Notes under the pieces: generated by a model
Database searches by the model: none
What the model was told of the DNA's origin: nothing
What the model saw: the letters and a program-made list of their open reading frames with translations, nothing else
Source: Triatoma infestans
Taxonomy: Eukaryota; Arthropoda; Insecta; Hemiptera; Reduviidae
Length of the DNA stretch: 64,000 nt
Assembly: GCA_011037195.1 (NCBI GenBank)
Contig: JAAEAF010003586.1
Location: forward strand, 22,261 to 86,260
Direction: 5' to 3'
Translations under genes and position numbers: made by a program
Shown here: one piece after another, positions 44,236-55,288 of the stretch
Layout: each line of letters opens with the position of its first letter
Position numbering within the stretch: position 1 is the first letter of the stretch

Positions 44236-45163
44236 CGAGGCATGTCCAGTAAGTAAGTGTACTGAGGCTCTCACGGCCGGAGGGATTTTGTTTTCGACAT
44301 GTTGGCTATACTGTTGTGTAGCCTGATTCCTCCCCTCCGCAACGAGACCGGTTCGAGGTCAGTACGTTGAGAACTGTCGACGCGACAATACGTTTCGTGA
44401 AAAATGTCAATCCAATCTCCCGCCAAGTGTGAAATATTCAAGGTCGGGCAAGAGTTTTTGAGACGCTACAAACTCCATGGAGATGAATTTCTCCGCACCA
44501 TCATTACTGGAGATGAAACTTGGGTTGCATACTACACACCTGAAACCAAAAGGCAGTCTCAACAGTGGCGTCACACCCTCCGCCAAAAAGTTCAAAACCA
44601 CAATTTCAGCCAAGAAAATCATGGGATCCGTGTTTTGGGACTGTCAAGGCATAATTTTAATTGAATATATGCCTCAACTCTGCAAGATACTGTGAGACGC
44701 TAAAAAAATTGCGGAGGGCGATTCAGAACAAAAGGAGAGGCATGCTGACAAAGGGAGTCTGCCTGCTGCACGACAGTGCCAGACCTCACACGGCCAACGC
44801 CACGAAGGAACTGCTTGCCTCGTTTAATGTGATGTCCTGAACCATCCTGCGCATTCCCCTGACCTAACACCTTCAGATTACTATCTCTTTACCTCCCTGA
44901 AGCTGCACATGGGTGGAAAAAGATTTTCAACTGACGAGGAGGTGAAGGGGAGGTGGAGAAGTGGACGAAGGGGTTGGCGGGAAACTACTTCGAGGAAGGC
45001 ATCAAAAAATTAATACCCCGGTTCACCACCTGCATTGAGAGGATGGTGACTATGTCGAAAAATAGCTTACATATGTACTAATGTAACCAGGTAATTTTTT
45101 TGTTCAAATAAAAATTTTTGTAACCTACAAAAATTCAGTACACTTACTTACTGGACATCCTCG
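44236..45163 (+). mobile_element. Mariner (DD34D) relic, internally deleted, 928 bp
   Basis: Terminal inverted repeats CGAGGCATGTCCAGTAAGTA (left) and the reverse complement of TTACTTACTGGACATCCTCG (right). TA precedes the left end; the right flank is TTTC, so the second TA has mutated. Shorter than the ~1.3 kb expected because the N-terminal part of the transposase is missing. Confidence 0.88.
44404..45080 (+). pseudogene. Mariner transposase catalytic part, frameshifted
   Basis: After a short start the frame enters at FLRRYKLHGDEFLRTIITGD, with GDETWVAYYTPETKRQS holding the first Asp. A shift then gives SAKKFKTTISAKKIMGSVFW and GIILIEYMPQ. Next come LLHDSARPHTANATKEL (second Asp), and, in yet another frame, NHPAHSPDLTPSDYYLFTSL (third Asp) and GGKRFSTDEEV. 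The helix-turn-helix domains are deleted. All three Asp remain, but frames are broken at least three times. Confidence 0.87.
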
Positions 45164-45780
45164 TTTCTTATTAGTAAAGCTTTAAATGCTAGTCAGTATG
45201 AATGTTTTTACTCATATCATTAACATGAAGCGGCGTGACGTAGAGAACCGTATATAGGCTCTTCACAAGACAAGCTAATTAGCTTCTCAGATTTTTTTGA
45301 AACACTTAATTTGAGTCCAACTTTTTTGAGGCGAATTCGTTGAGGATTGATTGTATTACATAGTACCAACCAATTTTAAAGAAACCGCTTATCTGTTACC
45401 GTACTCATATTCAGAATTCTAGCGTTATATTTAATTCTTATTAAGATTTACCTGGTAAAACCTGCATTGTATTGAAATGGCCACCTTAGAGTGAAGTCTC
45501 TAACGTCACCTCTTACATCTATAGACCACCAACAAACTCTATACACTAAATATGAGAACATCTCACATCACATACATAAAATTAAAACTTCTTCACGAAA
45601 GATATTAAATATATATGGTAACTTTGGTATTTTTATATAATTTTTATTTGCCAAAACTCACTGGCACATGCATGTACAATATCGTTACAATATTTTATTA
45701 CAACTTTATAATTATTTATTGTAAATTTTTATTAGTAAGTGGATGAAATAAAGATGAAAAACTTTAATGATATATTTTTA
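45164..45780. other. AT-rich stretch without recognisable genes
   Basis: No supported feature. Confidence 0.4.
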
Positions 45781-46060
45781 CTCACTGTTACTACTGAAAG
45801 AGATTTGAAATTTTTGAATAGAAAATAATGTTTATAGCTAATTCTTTGAATTGTGTGTATTTGTGTATCTATGTAAGTGTGTTTGAACAAAACCTCAAAA
45901 ATGAATTATATGAAATTGAAATTTGAAATCCCATTTAGCTACACCGTGGGATGCAAAGTGAAGGAACAGTCAAAATACGTCATCCGAAGTATCACTTCAA
46001 TTAGTTTTTTTTTTTTTTTTAATTTTTACGTAAATGTATCTAAACGGCTCTAACGATGTT
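45781..46060 (-). repeat. Family B fragment
   Basis: AATCCCATTTAGCTACACCGTGGGATG, CGTCATCCGAAGTATCACTT and CGGCTCTAACGATG follow the order of the microsatellite-to-module part of a reverse copy, strongly diverged. Confidence 0.5.
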
Positions 46061-46679
46061 TATATTTAAGTACACTTAGAGGAACAGTGACATTGTGGTG
46101 AGCTGCTTTTAGTAGTGCAAGCGTCGGCCGGTATGAGGTGCTCAGAAGAGCAAATTAGTGGCGAAGAATGATGTAAACTTTTAATAAACTTCTTGGAAAT
46201 AGAAGTTACTTCTTGTAGATGGAGGTACAGATAAACAATTTTAATTAGAGAATTCGGTACGACTGAACTTTTGCATTAAGTATGCATCATCAAGTAGATC
46301 GGTCAGTAATACCAAATATCTCGATATGTTATAGTATTGTAATGGCGAAGCTGAAGCATGTGCTTATAATCTTAGGGAATCCACAATAGACGTCATAATG
46401 CAGGTTTCAATGGAATGAGGCTCTGCTTTACAACACAATCAAATGAAGAGACCAATATCTATAACCTAATCAGGAAAGTAACCATTCAATAATCTCCCTA
46501 CATTAGTTATATATTTTGGTTCCGGGTCCTCACCTCCAGATTGGTACCATCTTTACTTATTATTTAACAAGATTTTTATCGGAGGGGGCCTATCCATATT
46601 TATAATCCTATTAATATAGTCCCTCTTTTCGTCTCTGTATTTCGTCTCTAATTGTTCTACCCAGAATTTCTTGATCTTC
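46061..46679. other. No recognised gene
   Basis: Mixed composition, short frames only. Confidence 0.35.
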
Positions 46680-47260
46680 TTCATCCAACGCCTGTCCGAG
46701 GCTGCTCGGCCATTTGACGCCGTGCCATACAGTAGAGTCTGGCCCGCCCTTGCAAACTGTTATCTAAGTCATTGGAAGATGTTCGGCCATCCCTTCGCCT
46801 TCCACACACAGGGGGCATAGGGGGGGAGTCAACAAGACCAAGGCGGTGCAGATGGCTTTGGAGGAAGTCATGGTCGGTAGCCATCCTGAAGGTGGCGACT
46901 GCGACGTCTCTGGGCAGGTTTTTGAGGATGGTGTTGGATGTGACAATAGGTTCCCATCTTTAGCCAACGGCAGCCGCCACCCAAGACGTCTTCACTACTT
47001 CCTTCACAGATAAGTTGATGATGCTACATGTTGATTTATATTTGGCTGATTGTTCTACTTGAGGGTGCGAGTAGCCGTCTTTCGCGAGCTTGTCCGCGCA
47101 CTCGTTCCCCTCAATCCCACAATGTCCGGTTACTCACTGAAGATGGATTTCTGTTCTTGATAGAAGTTGAAAAGCAGTTCCTCACATTTAGGTACAAGGT
47201 TTCCCTCCAGCGGCTCGGGGAAGTTATTGCTTGAGTGCTCCCAGAAGTGCTGTTCAAGTA
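46680..47260 (-). pseudogene. LINE RNase H/C-terminal fragment
   Basis: Reading leftward: a decayed RNase H end (VGLRGTSARTSSRKTATRTL, from GIEGNE.AD.LAK), LAKDGNLLSHPTPSSKT, then ATDHDFLQSHLHRLGLVDSP and the zinc-like CPLCVEGEGMAEHLPMT in a second frame, ending LYCMARRQMAEQPRTGVG. This is the C-terminus of a non-LTR retrotransposon different from the LOA copies. Frameshifts and stops throughout; no RT. Confidence 0.75.
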
Positions 47261-48310
47261 ATTGTTTGAGACTGATATGAACCAGAATTTAGAATTTAGT
47301 ACCTAAATCTATTTCAAATTTGTACCCTGTTCTTTTTTTAGGTGTTCTTTAAACTATACTGTTTCTGCTAGAAGTCCCTTTCATATAATTAAATTTTCTA
47401 CTTGTTTGGCCCATAGATATATCTGTACAATTTGGTCACGTTAGTTTATACACTCCGTTTCTATCACATTCATTAGTCCTGTCTTGAAGGTTGTATACAA
47501 GTTAACGAAGAGATGTTAGATTTTTTTTTAAAGATACATTCCTTCTTTCCTTTAGGATTATGGAATTCAACAAACATTTTTTTTAAACAAAGAATTTTTT
47601 TAAATTTGTAGATTTTTTCAATTATAAGATCTTGCCAATTTTTGAAAAAATTAAGATTGAACCACAGCCTTTTTTGATAGTTAGTGTTTTATGATATCTA
47701 GTTCTTTATTATGATTCTGGCTATTCAATGGAACTCGTTAATAGTCATCAATTAAGCATACAAACGAGGTAAGTGGAATGTTTTAATGGTGCTGAGCGCA
47801 GCTTAATTTGCAGAAAGCGTCTTATCTCTATTCACGGATTTAAAAAAATCACAAAGAGGGGAAGCAAAACATTAGAATAAAGAAGAATATATAGAAAATT
47901 TGGCTAAGAATTTCAGAGTTTCTAAAAATGAAAAGAATAAAAAACATATTTAAAAGATTCTTAAGATTATTATCTTTTGGTAAAATTAGAAATAACTCCA
48001 TAAAAAATTGCATTTTAAGAAGTAATTACAAATTTATTATTGAGAAAAAATAAATATTTTAAATTGAAGATGTACAAAAGTGGAAAATTCTAAACAACAA
48101 GCAGACTTCTAAATAAAGAGTTGTTATTTTGGAAAAGTATAAATATTTTGTTGTTAGGCTACTAAATTCTAAGAATAGTGCAATGCTAAGAAACACTATG
48201 CAATTATACATACATTTCACTAAGAGATAAGCTTCTTTTCAATACTAGTTGTTAAGTTTAAGTAATATAGAGAATAATAAATTATAGGCAAAACTTTACT
48301 TTAAAAAAAA
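47261..48310. other. AT-rich stretch without recognisable genes
   Basis: No supported feature over about 1 kb. Confidence 0.4.
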
Positions 48311-48380
48311 TCTGATGTGAAACACTCGCAAATACTTCTCTTTAATACAATTTCTACAATTTCTGTTGACAACTTTTCTT
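48311..48380 (+). repeat. Family A/B left end
   Basis: TCTGATGTGAAACACTCGC then TACTTCTCTTTAATAC. Diverged 5' hairpin and subterminal repeat; the rest is absent. Confidence 0.5.
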
Positions 48381-48980
48381 GTTAGTCTTAATATCGGGAG
48401 GAATGAAGTTAGTCTGTCATTATTTGTGATAAAAGTAAAACACACAAATTAACTCTCTGTCAAGAAGCCTTTTTTACTGATCGGAAAGGTCTATATACAA
48501 GCTAATATTATTGGAAATCAATCGCGAACAAATTCACCACATAAAAATGACTCGATAGTTCTAGTAGTAACAGCATCAAGGCGCTAACACTGAGCCACTA
48601 GGCGTACAAAACTATGCTTTACCTTTTTGTCACACCCACAACAAGTATTAGCTAACTCGGGCTTCCAACTCCGACAGCAAAATCTCTCACCCCAGGAAGC
48701 TGTCCGCAGCGGTAAGAGAAAATGAATGTAAAGCTAAACCATTTGAGGGTCGTTACTGTAATGGAATTTGAGGAGTAACTATAATGGAATTGTTGAGGAG
48801 AGAAATTAGGTTTGATTAATTAAAGAAGATATGAAGACACTGTTATCATGTAGCTATAAGTTTACACTAACTGCACTGGACTGATACAATAAAAGGTGGG
48901 ATTAGAGATATGAATCGATGCGATGTATGGTTGAATCTGATAGATAGCTCTAGATAGTTTCCCACTGGCTTATATAAACA
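48381..48980. other. No recognised gene
   Basis: Mixed composition. A TATA-like TTATATAAAC lies at 48,970-48,979 just before the tandem duplication, but no gene follows. Confidence 0.35.
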
Positions 48981-49163
48981 TGTTCTCCCACTCTAGCCTA
49001 CTTAAGTCAGAGAGTACCAGAGAGGGTCTGTCTTCTCTCGGGCCTATCTTCTCTCTCTTGGCCCTACACACGTTCTCCCACTCTAGCCTGCTTAAGTCAG
49101 AGAGTACCAGAGAGGGTCTGTCTTCTCTCGGGCCTATCTTCTCTCTCTCTCTTGCTATTACAG
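48981..49163 (+). repeat. 90-bp tandem duplication (two units)
   Basis: TGTTCTCCCACTCTAGCCT (48,981) and CGTTCTCCCACTCTAGCCT (49,071) start two units of 90 bp that differ at a few positions. Both contain TTAAGTCAGAGAGTACCAG and a CTCTCT run; the second has a longer CT run. The translation is repetitive, but I do not believe it is a gene. Confidence 0.85.
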
Positions 49164-50009
49164 TAACAAATACTACCTTAAAGAGGCCGGCCAGTGTCTA
49201 GCTTTATTTTAAATTGTTAACATTAGCCGCTAAATCAACCTCAACGTGGTTTAAGAAATTAAATAATAAATGCCGACCATCTGAGGACCTAAACAGTCTT
49301 TAAAGTGCTTAACATAAACTATAAAAAAGTAAAGTCAATCGCTATATCAACTTCAACCATGAAAGGTTTATCAAGCTTGCCTACTAGCTATCTACTGTTA
49401 GAATAAGCAAGAATACTGACTAGACGCTTCACTCTTTATGCGTCACAAATCAGCCAACACTGAACATTCTGGACATGCATCACCATCAATCATTATTCAT
49501 TGCTCTGTCACTCATCCCTTATTACTCAGTAAATCATTCAAATATAAATTGCGAGTAGGGGCAATTTCGTGTGTTCTCATTTACCCCATTTATCAACAAC
49601 TACCCTGCAACCCGTTCACCACTACACTAGTATCACCGTTTTTCGTTTGACTTCATTTTACACATTCTGTTCACACAGTGCACAACTGTAAAATATAATT
49701 GAATGTAAACGGTTGGGGGGAGAGGAATAATAAAGTTTCCAAGAATTGTTAAATTAAAAGCGACATATAGAATATAGAGCGTGTGGGTTGTGCCGAAAGG
49801 AGCGTTCCAATCAAAGTGTTCGCCAAGTTTTGAGGCCAAGATAAGAACCTTCCACATCCTAAGTCTCTTGAAAATGATTTCATTTTTCAACATACAGTAT
49901 ACAAATTCTACTAAAATTCGTGTGATTTACACACTTATTGACCTCTATTCTGGATCAAAACACATTTTAACGAGTTGTATAAATCATATGTAAAAAAAAA
50001 AAATAAAAT
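49164..50009. other. No recognised gene
   Basis: Short overlapping frames on both strands around 49,630-49,990. None matches a family I know. Confidence 0.35.
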
Positions 50010-50185
50010 AAATCAATAAACTTTTTCTTACTGCAATTCACACAGTTGTAATCAATAAATTTGCTTTAAATTTAAAATTCGGAATTTTCTCGAAAATATC
50101 TACAATTTTCGTGAAACGTGTTATCTTACACTAAACACATAAAAACTTATCACATTTATTTGAAATATTTTTACCGGAAAGAAAG
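50010..50185 (+). repeat. Family B fragment
   Basis: ACTTTTTCTTACTGCAATTC (diverged subterminal repeat), AATTCGGAATTTTCTCG and CTTATCACATTTATTTGAAAT resemble parts of the family. Internal order is disturbed. Confidence 0.4.
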
Positions 50186-50514
50186 GATTATGGGTTGTGG
50201 GATGTGGGCCAATCAGAAATTTAGAATTATCATATATAGACCACGCCCATATTTGACACCTTCATTTCTACACTGTGATTGGCTAATTATTTATAGCTAA
50301 TAATTTTGACGAAAAATCTAGTTTAGAATTATTTTTTTTTTAAATAATTTTGCCTCCATTGGTATTTTATAAATTATCAAATTGTGCAATAAATTTTTTT
50401 TTTTTTTTACTGCAAAAATTCAAGTTTTTTTTTTATTTAGAAGAGGAGAAAATCTAAGGGCAGCAAAACTTGACTCCAGTTTTTTGGCAATTTGAAAAAG
50501 TATTTAAAATCTGG

Positions 50515-50733
50515 TTGTGAAATAAGAAGGTAGGTAGATAGGTTGCTGACTGGATGTAAACTGGTCGTAAACTGTTTTCCACTAAAATGCTGTCATTTTT
50601 TTTTATATGAATCGAACTGTCCATTTCTAGTCTGGCCTAGGTGGGGAGTAACTAAATTTTGATTCATTTAATGTCTGCTTCTCCACTCTTCAGATCCTAT
50701 GAATCTTTTTTAATGATTCGCGGATCACATTAC
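50515..50733 (-). repeat. LTR-like repeat, partial
   Basis: Reading leftward GTAATGTGATCCGCGAATC, AGATCTGAAGAGTGGAGAAG, CTAGGCCAGACTAG, TATA region ATATAAAAAAAATG, then CCAGTCAGCAACC, where it stops. Confidence 0.6.
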
Positions 50734-50807
50734 ATTACATTCATATGATTCTACCATTAATTGCGTGATGGCTAATGGCATTTATCAATATCAATATTCT
50801 TTTTTCA

Positions 50808-51015
50808 TTTTTTTTTTTTTTTTTTTTTTTTTAGGCGCATCAACATCTATGGTCATTGGCGCCTGGAGACTTCTCAGTGCACTGCCGGCTACTGGACAGT
50901 GTTCTCTTGTTACAGACAACACTGTCCATTACCGGCCCAATGAGCTGTAGAGGTTCCTAGGAAGAAAAAAAATCTAAGGGTAGCACAGCTGGACTCGAAC
51001 CGGGGGTCCTCCGGT
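50808..51015 (-). mobile_element. SINE1, reverse, head truncated
   Basis: Poly-T, CTTCTCAGTGCACTGCCGGC, a stem (GGACAGTGTT...AACACTGTCC) and reversed box B (CTCGAACCGGGGG). Box A is missing, since the copy ends at CTCCGGTTCTTT. Confidence 0.82.
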
Positions 51016-51079
51016 TCTTTCTGATATAAAATTTACTGAAAAAGAAAGCAAAACAGAATTAGATTAAAAATGCAAGATC

Positions 51080-51555
51080 CCGCCATTTTGTATTAACCCC
51101 CACCACTTCCACTAAAATCCCTTTAAACGAATTTTCCCAAGGAAATGTTTCAAATAAATATTATAGCTCTATATTATATGTAATTGATTTTTCATGTTTA
51201 AAAAAAAAAATCGTCGGAGCTATTTTTGAGAAAATTGCAAAAAAGAGGGGGAAAAAAGCATTCAATAAAGTAGTATTTCCGGTTGAGGAATTTTGCTAGA
51301 CAATCTATTGTGTCCGATGGTGACACCTGAATGGAATATCAAATTTGAACTTTCTGCAATTTTTCATTTTTGAAATATATGCTATTCACGTACACTCACA
51401 CACACACACACACACATACACTTAATTTTCTAAAAACCACTTTTTTTTGGATTTATGGGGATCTCAAAACGTGAATTTTTGGTGATGATTCGATAACGAA
51501 AATTTGATAAGATTACAATATTTCCTCATACTATAGGAGTGAGAGAAAGTAAAAA
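51080..51555 (+). mobile_element. Family A 3' half
   Basis: Starts in the second module (CCTTTAAACGAATTTTCCC), has TTCCGGTTGAGGAATTTTG, a CA microsatellite at 51,397-51,420 and a diverged 3' hairpin (CTCATACTATAGGAGTGAG) ending in AGAAAGTA. Confidence 0.75.
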
Positions 51556-51559
51556 TTAA

Positions 51560-51928
51560 AATATATAGGTTGCTAGAACCATACATTGTACTGAAATGGA
51601 ACTGGAAGCACTTTAGTGAAAAACTCAACGCTACTAGTCCACCTCTCCCGCCAGAAACCTCTAAAAATATATATTTTCCCGCGAAAATAATTCAAATAAA
51701 AGTGATAGGTATTTATATGTGTAGATAGTATTAAAAAGTTTAAAGGAAATCGTTGGAGCCGTTTTCGAAAAAAAAACACGAAAAACTAAAAAAAAAAAAA
51801 AAAAATCCGTAAAAATGCATTTCCGGTTAATGGATTTTGCCGGAAATCTTCGTGACTGATGCGATGGTATTGCTTAAAAGGAATACCAGGTTGAGCTTCC
51901 TGCTACTTTTTATTTTTGAGATATCCTG

Positions 51929-51976
<48 letters not shown>

Positions 51977-53080
51977 CATTCGCTAAAAACATTTTCACTT
52001 TCTCTTACTCCTTACTAAGAGGAAGTATTGTAATCGTGTCAAATATTCGATATCGTGTTTTCACCGGAAATATCCGTTTTGAGGTCCCCTGAGTCCAAAA
52101 AAAGTGTTTTTTTCATAAACGAAAAACCGTAGAAAGTTGAAACTTGATATTCAGTTTACATATCACCATGGGATCTGACAGTACGTTATCTGTTAAAATT
52201 CCACAACCGGAAGTACCACTTTAGTAATTGGACTTTTTACTTTTCTGCGATTTTCTTAAAAAAATGGCTCCGACGATTTTTTTTAAACTTGGAACATCAA
52301 TCACACATACAAAGAGCTACAACTTTTATTTCGTAACATTTCTCCGGGAAAATGCATTTAAGGGTACTTTTAGGGGAAGGGTGGGGTTAGGTTTTTATCT
52401 AAAGTTCTATTTCAGTTTATTATACAATTCTGTTATCTAAATAATGTTAATTAGAATTAAATATGTTGTTGAAATTCCGAATCTGAAAAATCGGATAACC
52501 GGAAGTGCGTTTACTTTACCACTTTACTAAACGTTTTTTTTTCACTTTTGCGCAATTTTGTCAAAAATGGCACCGAAGATTTTCTTGAAACTTCATATAT
52601 AAACTAAACATACAAAGATCTATAACATTTATTCAAAATATTTCTCTGGGAAAATTCATTTAAGGGTACGTTTAGGGGAGGGGTGGGGTTACAGCTTCCT
52701 CTAAAGTGCTATCATAGTTGATTATACAATTCTATCATCCAAACAAAATTAATTAGAAAAAAATAGATTGCTAAAATTCCGAGTTTCAAGAAAATTAGTA
52801 AACCGGAAGTGCGCTTTTACTGAACAGTTTTTCAGTTTTCGACGAATTTCATTTTCATTAAATTTGGTACACAAACTATAAAATTTGTCAATTATAATTT
52901 TGAAAACTGGAGTAAGAAAAAGTTGTGTGAGTGTTTCACACCAGATTTTTTTCGTATTAGTGGACCCTAACACGTGTATTTCCGGTGAAACTCAATTTTG
53001 AAACTCTGGCACGCTCGCAATACTTTCTGGATTTGCAATACTTATTAGGTTTTCTTGTATTAGTAGTAAGATAAAGTAAT
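51560..53080 (+). mobile_element. Family B copy interrupted by a family A copy
   Basis: Left part 51,560-51,995: CACTTTAGTGAAAAACTC, CCCGCGAAAATAATTC, CGTTGGAGCCGTTTTCG, a CA microsatellite of 42 bp (51,932-51,973) and ACCATTCGCTAAAAACATTTT. Right part 52,946-53,080: TTCGTATTAGTGGACCCTAA, GTGTATTTCCGGTGAAACTC and TAGTAGTAAGATAAAGTAA. The two parts join into one copy across the inserted element. Confidence 0.72.
51996..52945 (-). mobile_element. Family A copy, full length, nested in family B
   Basis: From ACTTTCTCTTACTCC (51,997) to CACACCAGA (52,943). The TG microsatellite has collapsed (GTGTTTTTTTCATAAACG). The flanking host sequence resumes without loss, and apart from T residues no target duplication is visible. 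Confidence 0.88.
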
Positions 53081-53133
53081 AAAAGAATTGAAATAAAATT
53101 CTCTAGAAATGAAATGTTTAGTCTAGAATATTG

Positions 53134-53379
53134 GTAGGGAAGGGTATAGCTAGGTGGTTAGCGTACTGGACTCCCACGCGAAGAACCCGGGTTCGAGTCC
53201 AGCTGTGCAATCCTTAGATTTTTTTTCTTTCTAGGAGCCTCTACAGCTCACTGTTCGGTGATGGGCAGTATTGTCTATAATGAGAGAACGCTGTCCGGAA
53301 GCCGGCAGTGCACTGAGAAAGCTCCGGGCGCCAATGACCAGAGATATTGAACGCCTTAAAAAAAAAGAAGAAAAAAAAA
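53134..53379 (+). mobile_element. SINE1 with 9-bp target-site duplication
   Basis: AGAATATTG at 53,125-53,133 and 53,380-53,388. Box A TAGCTAGGTGGTTAGCG, box B GGGTTCGAGTCC, a tRNA-like arm, body, GCACTGAGAAAGCTCCGG and an A-rich tail. It lies just outside the PIF/Harbinger relic. Confidence 0.9.
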
Positions 53380-53691
53380 AGAATATTGATATTGATAAAT
53401 GCCATTATCCTAAAAGCGGCCCCTACACGGTCAATAATATTGACAATACCTCTAGCGTATTGACAATAATATTGACCGTGTAAGGTAAAAAAATTGTATT
53501 GACGGTCGGTATTGATGTAAGAGTATTGATAGAAATCCGGATTTTCTGATTTTCGTGTATCAATACTGAGAATTGGAGGGGATATTGACAATAATATTGA
53601 CCGTGTAAGGGAGGCGCTAATATTTCCATCAATTCTCAGTTCAGTAGTTTTATATAACGTTGAAACTAACCTCAACAACAGTGATACAATA

Positions 53692-53927
53692 ACTTCAAAG
53701 ATTTTTGTATTAAAATAAAACTCATACATTTTTTTTAAAGGTGACTGTAATTTTTTAATCTTATTTATCTGATTAACATAAATTTCATATAGTCAATTAA
53801 ATAGTCCCTTCAGTACAGTTCAGTTTAAAACACGATCCAGTGGAGGTTCTTGGGAAAGATTTTTGTATTAAAATAAAACTTCAATCATACATTTTTTTAA
53901 ATGTGATTGTAATTTTTTCAAAGTCTT
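53692..53927 (+). repeat. Short duplication inside the Harbinger relic
   Basis: AAAGATTTTTGTATTAAAAT, ACTCATACATTTTTTTTAAA and GACTGTAATTTTTT at 53,698-53,760 recur at 53,857-53,920 with a few changes. The ~155-bp offset suggests a local tandem duplication. Confidence 0.7.
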
Positions 53928-54491
53928 GTAGGACATATATAAAGGTTTCACAGGTTTCTGTTACAGCTTTGCTGATAGTTGTTGGGGACATTATGGCTGA
54001 AAAATTCGTCTTCAAAATTTCTTCCTGTGGCCAAGTACCTCAGGGTTAAGGCTAATCTTTCCCTAACACTTATTACTTTCTCTCATATTTCTGTTCTGTC
54101 TTTTCAAAAATGGTTAAACCATCTGTAACAATTTGTTAAAGGTAGGTTCATCCATTCGAAAGTAGTTCTTGAAATCTTCAAATTCGCAGAGGCTGATTTC
54201 CTTCAAAATTACTAAATGAAAATATTCATCTCTTTTCTTCAACCATTCTTTCATCCAGTGTTTGCGTTTCACTTGACGAGTAGTGCCAAGCGCCACAATA
54301 GTATCTACGCAAGCTTTTATGCGATTATTCATATTTTGGAAGGGAAAAAAACCAGCAAATAACCGAGTAAAACCACGTAGATTCACTCTCCTAGTGGCAG
54401 AAGTAGTAAGTAACGGAGCAAACTTATTGACAAAAGTATTGACAATAATATTGATCGTGTAAGGTAGTGAAGTATTGAGAGTGGTTAGCAC
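53830..54491 (-). pseudogene. Harbinger (HARBI1-like) transposase N-terminal part
   Basis: The frame 54,491-54,114 reads NRIKACVDTIVALGTTRQVK, KHWMKEWLKKRDEYFHLVIL, then FEDFKNYFRMDEPTFNKLL, the typical start of Harbinger nuclease proteins. Decayed continuations on the same strand down to about 53,830 include ...GHRKKF, NYQQSCNRNL and similar, as expected before the DDE nuclease. The nuclease domain itself is absent. Stops and frameshifts show it is not functional. Confidence 0.78.
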
Positions 54492-54543
54492 GAGGATTGA
54501 TGGTTATATTGTCAATATTATTGACCGTGTAGAGGCCGCCGCT

Positions 54544-55199
54544 AAAGAGACAACATGCATTAGCTCCAAAATTATTACAAGACAAAACCTTTAACATTTA
54601 AAAATGTAATTATTAAAAAAATAAAAAAAAATTATCCCTACAGTTAATAAATACGAACTATACAAAAAACATATAACAATTTCGTTAACTAATCATACAA
54701 ATAAACAGTTAATTAATCATTAGTATGTACATTAATTCTCATATATTAGGAGTCTGCAGTATATAGAAGGGACCACATTTCCGTTACAATGAAATATTCT
54801 GTTTCCGGGTAATGGTCTCTGTTCGAAGAAAGTCCTTATGTTTTATTTCTAGCTAATTGTACTACAAGTATTGTCAACAACTTCTGTAGCTGTAGAGAAG
54901 TGTTTTATATAAAGTATTTAACCTTTCTTATCAATATTTATAATCATTAAGAAATTTTATATCAATTTTATCTAATTTATTTACGAATCTAATTATTATA
55001 CTTTTTTTCTTTTTCTTTTTTTAATATGGCTCTTCAATGAATGAACATTCAAACTCATGTGAATCATTCACACTGCATTATAATACACAGTCAATATTTT
55101 CCTTTAAATAATAAACGTTCAGTTATTTTTAAGATTCGTGCTTACATAAATATAGGTGGGCGAATTGTAGAAGTCTCTTATCGTTTCTTAGCTTATAAA
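54544..55199. other. AT-rich stretch without recognisable genes
   Basis: No supported feature. Confidence 0.4.
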
Positions 55200-55282
55200 A
55201 GATGGATGAAGCTCCCTGAAAACCCCCCGAATGCTTCAAATTCAACATTTTCGGAAGAATGTTTCAAATAAAAGTTCATAGG
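55200..55282 (+). repeat. Family A/B fragment
   Basis: CAACATTTTCGGAAGAATGTTTCAAATAAAAG resembles the end of a module's conserved core. Only about 80 bp remain. Confidence 0.45.
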
Positions 55283-55288
55283 TTTATG

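Larger units (their letters stand above)
53423..54535. repeat. Clustered motif repeats at both ends of the Harbinger relic
   Basis: The motif GTCAATA-A-TATTGAC within an ACGGTCAATAATATTGACAA context occurs at 53,427 (inverted), 53,457, 53,581, 54,436 and 54,503 (inverted), with one degenerate copy at 53,490. Most are followed by CGTGTAAGG. Repeated subterminal palindromes commonly serve as transposase binding sites; that role is inferred here. Confidence 0.75.
53415..54543 (-). mobile_element. PIF/Harbinger-type element, internally deleted
   Basis: Terminal inverted repeats of about 33-36 bp: AGCGGC then CCCTACACGGTCAATAATAT at the left, and the same in reverse complement with a 3-bp insertion at the right (ending GGCCGCCGCT). 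AAA flanks both sides, compatible with a 3-bp duplication. The 1.13-kb length is too short for a complete two-gene Harbinger. It carries only the N-terminal part of the transposase. A motif (TATTGACAATAATATTGACC) recurs inside both ends. Confidence 0.82.

Noticed and set aside
48980..49201. A repetitive 73-codon frame in the 90-bp tandem duplication
   Set aside because: The repeated peptide simply mirrors the DNA duplication. No start context, and no homologous motif is recognised.
53241..53729. A 162-codon minus-strand frame
   Set aside because: It runs through a SINE1 tail and the Harbinger inverted repeats with no domain; a chance frame.
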